Of a stretch of DNA of 64,000 nt, positions 62,050 through 64,000 are shown piece after piece; position 1 is the stretch's first letter; each line of letters opens with the position of its first letter. The translations under genes were made by a program, and so were the position numbers. This stretch comes from Frateuria terrea (lineage in GTDB: Bacteria; Pseudomonadota; Gammaproteobacteria; Xanthomonadales; Rhodanobacteraceae), in NCBI RefSeq assembly GCF_900115705.1, contig NZ_FOXL01000008.1, positions 124,001-188,000 on the forward strand. The letters are read 5' to 3'. A model generated the notes under the pieces. That model had not been told where the DNA came from and made no database searches. It saw only the letters and a program-made list of their open reading frames with translations.

Positions 62050-62997
62050 ATGAGCAAAATCCTCGTCATCGCCGAGCACCTGGGCGGCAAGCTCAACCCC
62101 TCGACCGCGCGCGCCGTGAGCGCCGCCGCGGCGGCCAAGCCCGAAGCCATCGACGTGTTGGTGCTGGCCGACAACGCCGACGCCATTGCCGCCGAGGCGG
62201 CCAAGATCGAAGGCGTGAGCCGCGTTCTCACCGTCACCCGCGCCGAGAACGCCCACGCGCTGGCCGCCGTGCTGGCACCACAAGTGGCCAAGGCCGCCGC
62301 CGGCTACAGTCACGTGTTCGCCCCGTCCACCACCTTCGGCAAGGACCTGGCCCCGCGCGTGGCCGCCCTGCTCGGCGTGGCCCAGGTCAGCGACGTGATG
62401 GCGGTCGAAGGCAGCCACACCTTCAAGCGTCCCATCTATGCCGGCAATGCCATCGTCACGGTGGAAGCCGATCCGGCGCAGACCGTGGTGGCGACCATCC
62501 GCACCGCGTCCTGGCCGGCCGCCGCCATCGGTGCGAACGGCACGCCCGTCGAAGCGCTGAACCTCGACGTCGCCCTGCCCTCCTACACCCGATTCGTCGA
62601 ACTGAAGCAGGGCAAGAGCGACCGCCCGGACCTGCAGGGCGCCAGCAAGGTCGTCTCCGGCGGCCGTGGCGTGGGCTCGAAGGAGAACTTCGAGATCATC
62701 TACAAGTTCGCCGACAGGATTGGTGCCGCCGTGGGCGCCTCCCGCGCCGCGGTGGACGCCGGCTATGTGCCGAACGAGATGCAGGTCGGCCAGACCGGCA
62801 AGATCATCGCGCCGGAGCTGTACATGGCCATCGGCATCTCCGGCGCCATCCAGCACCTGACCGGCATCAAGGACGCCGGCACCATCGTGGCGATCAACAA
62901 GGATGCCGAGGCGCCGATTTTCGAGATTGCCGATCTTGGCTTGGTCGGGGACTTGTTCAAGATCGTTCCGGAGCTGGAAGCGGCGCTTGCTGGGTGA
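62050..62997 (+). CDS. etfA: Electron transfer flavoprotein alpha subunit
   Basis: The 315-residue FAD-binding subunit accepts electrons from acyl-CoA dehydrogenases. It has [17 protein letters not shown] and the C-terminal FAD signature [39 protein letters not shown] and [35 protein letters not shown] lies seven bases before the ATG. It forms the two-gene etfBA operon and serves FadE and ETF-QO also encoded in this window. Confidence 0.97.
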   Translation: MSKILVIAEHLGGKLNPSTARAVSAAAAAKPEAIDVLVLADNADAIAAEAAKIEGVSRVLTVTRAENAHALAAVLAPQVAKAAAGYSHVFAPSTTFGKDLAPRVAALLGVAQVSDVMAVEGSHTFKRPIYAGNAIVTVEADPAQTVVATIRTASWPAAAIGANGTPVEALNLDVALPSYTRFVELKQGKSDRPDLQGASKVVSGGRGVGSKENFEIIYKFADRIGAAVGASRAAVDAGYVPNEMQVGQTGKIIAPELYMAIGISGAIQHLTGIKDAGTIVAINKDAEAPIFEIADLGLVGDLFKIVPELEAALAG

Positions 62998-63026
62998 TTA
63001 TCAGCAATGCCGGGGTATGCTGACCC

Positions 63027-64000
63027 ATGCGTATTCTTTGCTGGGGTACCTATGACACCAGCAAGCCGAGGGCTCGGCTCCTGCTGAAAGGCCTCCGGCT
63101 GGCTGGGGCAGAGGTGGCCGAATGCCACGTAGAGCTTTGGCACGGGGTCGCCGACAAGTCCCAGATTCGGGGGGCACGACAATGGCTGGGAATAGCGATT
63201 CGCTGGTTACTGTCTTATCCCCGCCTGGCGTGGCGTCTCGCTCGCACACCGAAACCTGATGTTGTGCTGGTCGGCTTTCCCGGCATTTTGGACATGATCG
63301 TCGCAGCACCTATAGCGCGTCTGCGCCGGGTCCCACTCGCCTGGGACATGTTCATGTCGATCTACGACACCGTGGTGGAGGACAGGCAGTTACTTCCCCG
63401 TCGCGGTCTCGCTGCCAAGCTTTTGCATGCATTGGAGCGGTTTGCGCTGAATCGTGCCGACCTCGTCTTTCTGGACACGCAGGCCCATGCACGTCGCATT
63501 GAGACATTGTTCGGGCTGACTACCGGAAGTGCCGAGACTGTCTGGGTCGGCGCAGAAACGGAGCACTTTCACGCCGACTCCACACTTGTCAACGCCGTTC
63601 GCTCGCAGGTCAACTCGTCCGATCATCCCCCGCTGCAAGTTCTATTCTATGGCCAGTTCATTCCCTTGCACGGTATCGAAACCATCGTGCGTGCCGCCCG
63701 CCTCACCCGTAGCGAGCCGATCGAGTGGCAGCTAATTGGCAAGGGGCAGGAGGCAGATCGCATCAAGACCTTACTGACCGAACAACCCTTGCCGAAGGTG
63801 CACTGGGAGCCATGGGTCGATTACACACAATTGCGCAGGCGGATCGCTAGCGCCGATGTGTGCCTGGGTATCTTCGGTGGGTCGGAAAAGGCGGCTAGCG
63901 TCATCCCCAACAAGGTTTTCCAAATAGTGGCGATGGGCAAGCCGCTGATTACCCGGGATTCCCCCGCCATTCGCGAAATGCTGGGAGATTCACCGCCTTG
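63027..64000 (+). CDS. Glycosyltransferase family 4 protein, cut by right edge
   Basis: An open frame runs from ATG 63027 past the end of the window (324 codons seen). It begins [17 protein letters not shown]. Further on it has [17 protein letters not shown], an acceptor-side [16 protein letters not shown] stretch, and the GT4 donor-domain pattern [32 protein letters not shown] and [29 protein letters not shown]. It uses more A/T-ending codons than its neighbours, which suggests a laterally acquired polysaccharide cluster. The start codon lacks a clear ribosome-binding site. Confidence 0.85.
   Translation, partial: MRILCWGTYDTSKPRARLLLKGLRLAGAEVAECHVELWHGVADKSQIRGARQWLGIAIRWLLSYPRLAWRLARTPKPDVVLVGFPGILDMIVAAPIARLRRVPLAWDMFMSIYDTVVEDRQLLPRRGLAAKLLHALERFALNRADLVFLDTQAHARRIETLFGLTTGSAETVWVGAETEHFHADSTLVNAVRSQVNSSDHPPLQVLFYGQFIPLHGIETIVRAARLTRSEPIEWQLIGKGQEADRIKTLLTEQPLPKVHWEPWVDYTQLRRRIASADVCLGIFGGSEKAASVIPNKVFQIVAMGKPLITRDSPAIREMLGDSPP

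Overview
The window is high-GC, tightly packed gammaproteobacterial chromosome. Gene content and order point to the Xanthomonadales, most likely family Rhodanobacteraceae (Dyella, Rhodanobacter or Luteibacter type). The main clues are a lexA-imuA-imuB-dnaE2 SOS mutagenesis cassette, a metX-metB-hom operon behind an S-box riboswitch, a GTP-type PEP carboxykinase, a long FadE-like acyl-CoA dehydrogenase, and GC-rich palindromic repeats between genes. This is inferred from protein families and context; no database search was possible.

Layout. 0-5 kb: housekeeping genes (coaD, rsmD, ftsY, an AsmA-like protein, mutY, yggX) and tRNA-Phe, followed by a decayed inverted copy of the tRNA. 5.3-9.3 kb: a small acidic protein and a propeller-type hybrid sensor kinase. 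9.4-16.1 kb: lexA under a perfect palindromic operator, imuA, imuB, dnaE2, and a convergent UdgX-like uracil-DNA protein. 16.2-19.8 kb: the methionine operon metX-metB-hom on the minus strand. It is preceded by a promoter, a SAM-I riboswitch and two perfect tandem MetJ boxes. 20-25.7 kb: a 2OG dioxygenase, secreted proteins, an M24 peptidase-like protein, prfC and a CPBP protease. 25.8-30.5 kb: a triple-receiver hybrid kinase and a REC-GGDEF protein. 30.6-36.6 kb: fadE, a hydrolase, a divergent TetR regulator and pckG. 36.9-38.8 kb: an ECF sigma operon. 39-49 kb: an outer-membrane-like protein, a GAF-GAF-GGDEF-EAL protein, hslO, mtgA, a polyprenyl-phosphate type glycosyltransferase, a CBS protein, an ATP/ADP-antiporter-like carrier and a beta-lactamase-family hydrolase. 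49.2-55.2 kb: a TonB-like protein, metJ, gcvH, gcvT, alkB and an amidase. 55.4-64 kb: ETF-ubiquinone oxidoreductase and etfB-etfA, separated by two large glycan genes, then a glycosyltransferase cut by the window edge.

The most striking observation links two distant loci. The gene at 50534-51067 encodes an almost complete MetJ methionine repressor core. It is fused in frame to about 95 residues of histone-H1-like lysine/alanine/proline pentads. Thirty kilobases away, metX carries the canonical MetJ target (tandem AGACGTCT) one base from its -35 box, and its transcript starts with a SAM-I riboswitch. The operon therefore appears to be sensed twice by S-adenosylmethionine, once at DNA level by an unusual tailed MetJ and once at RNA level. 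A near-perfect palindrome upstream of metJ may be its own operator. No CRISPR array, transposase, integrase or prophage was found.
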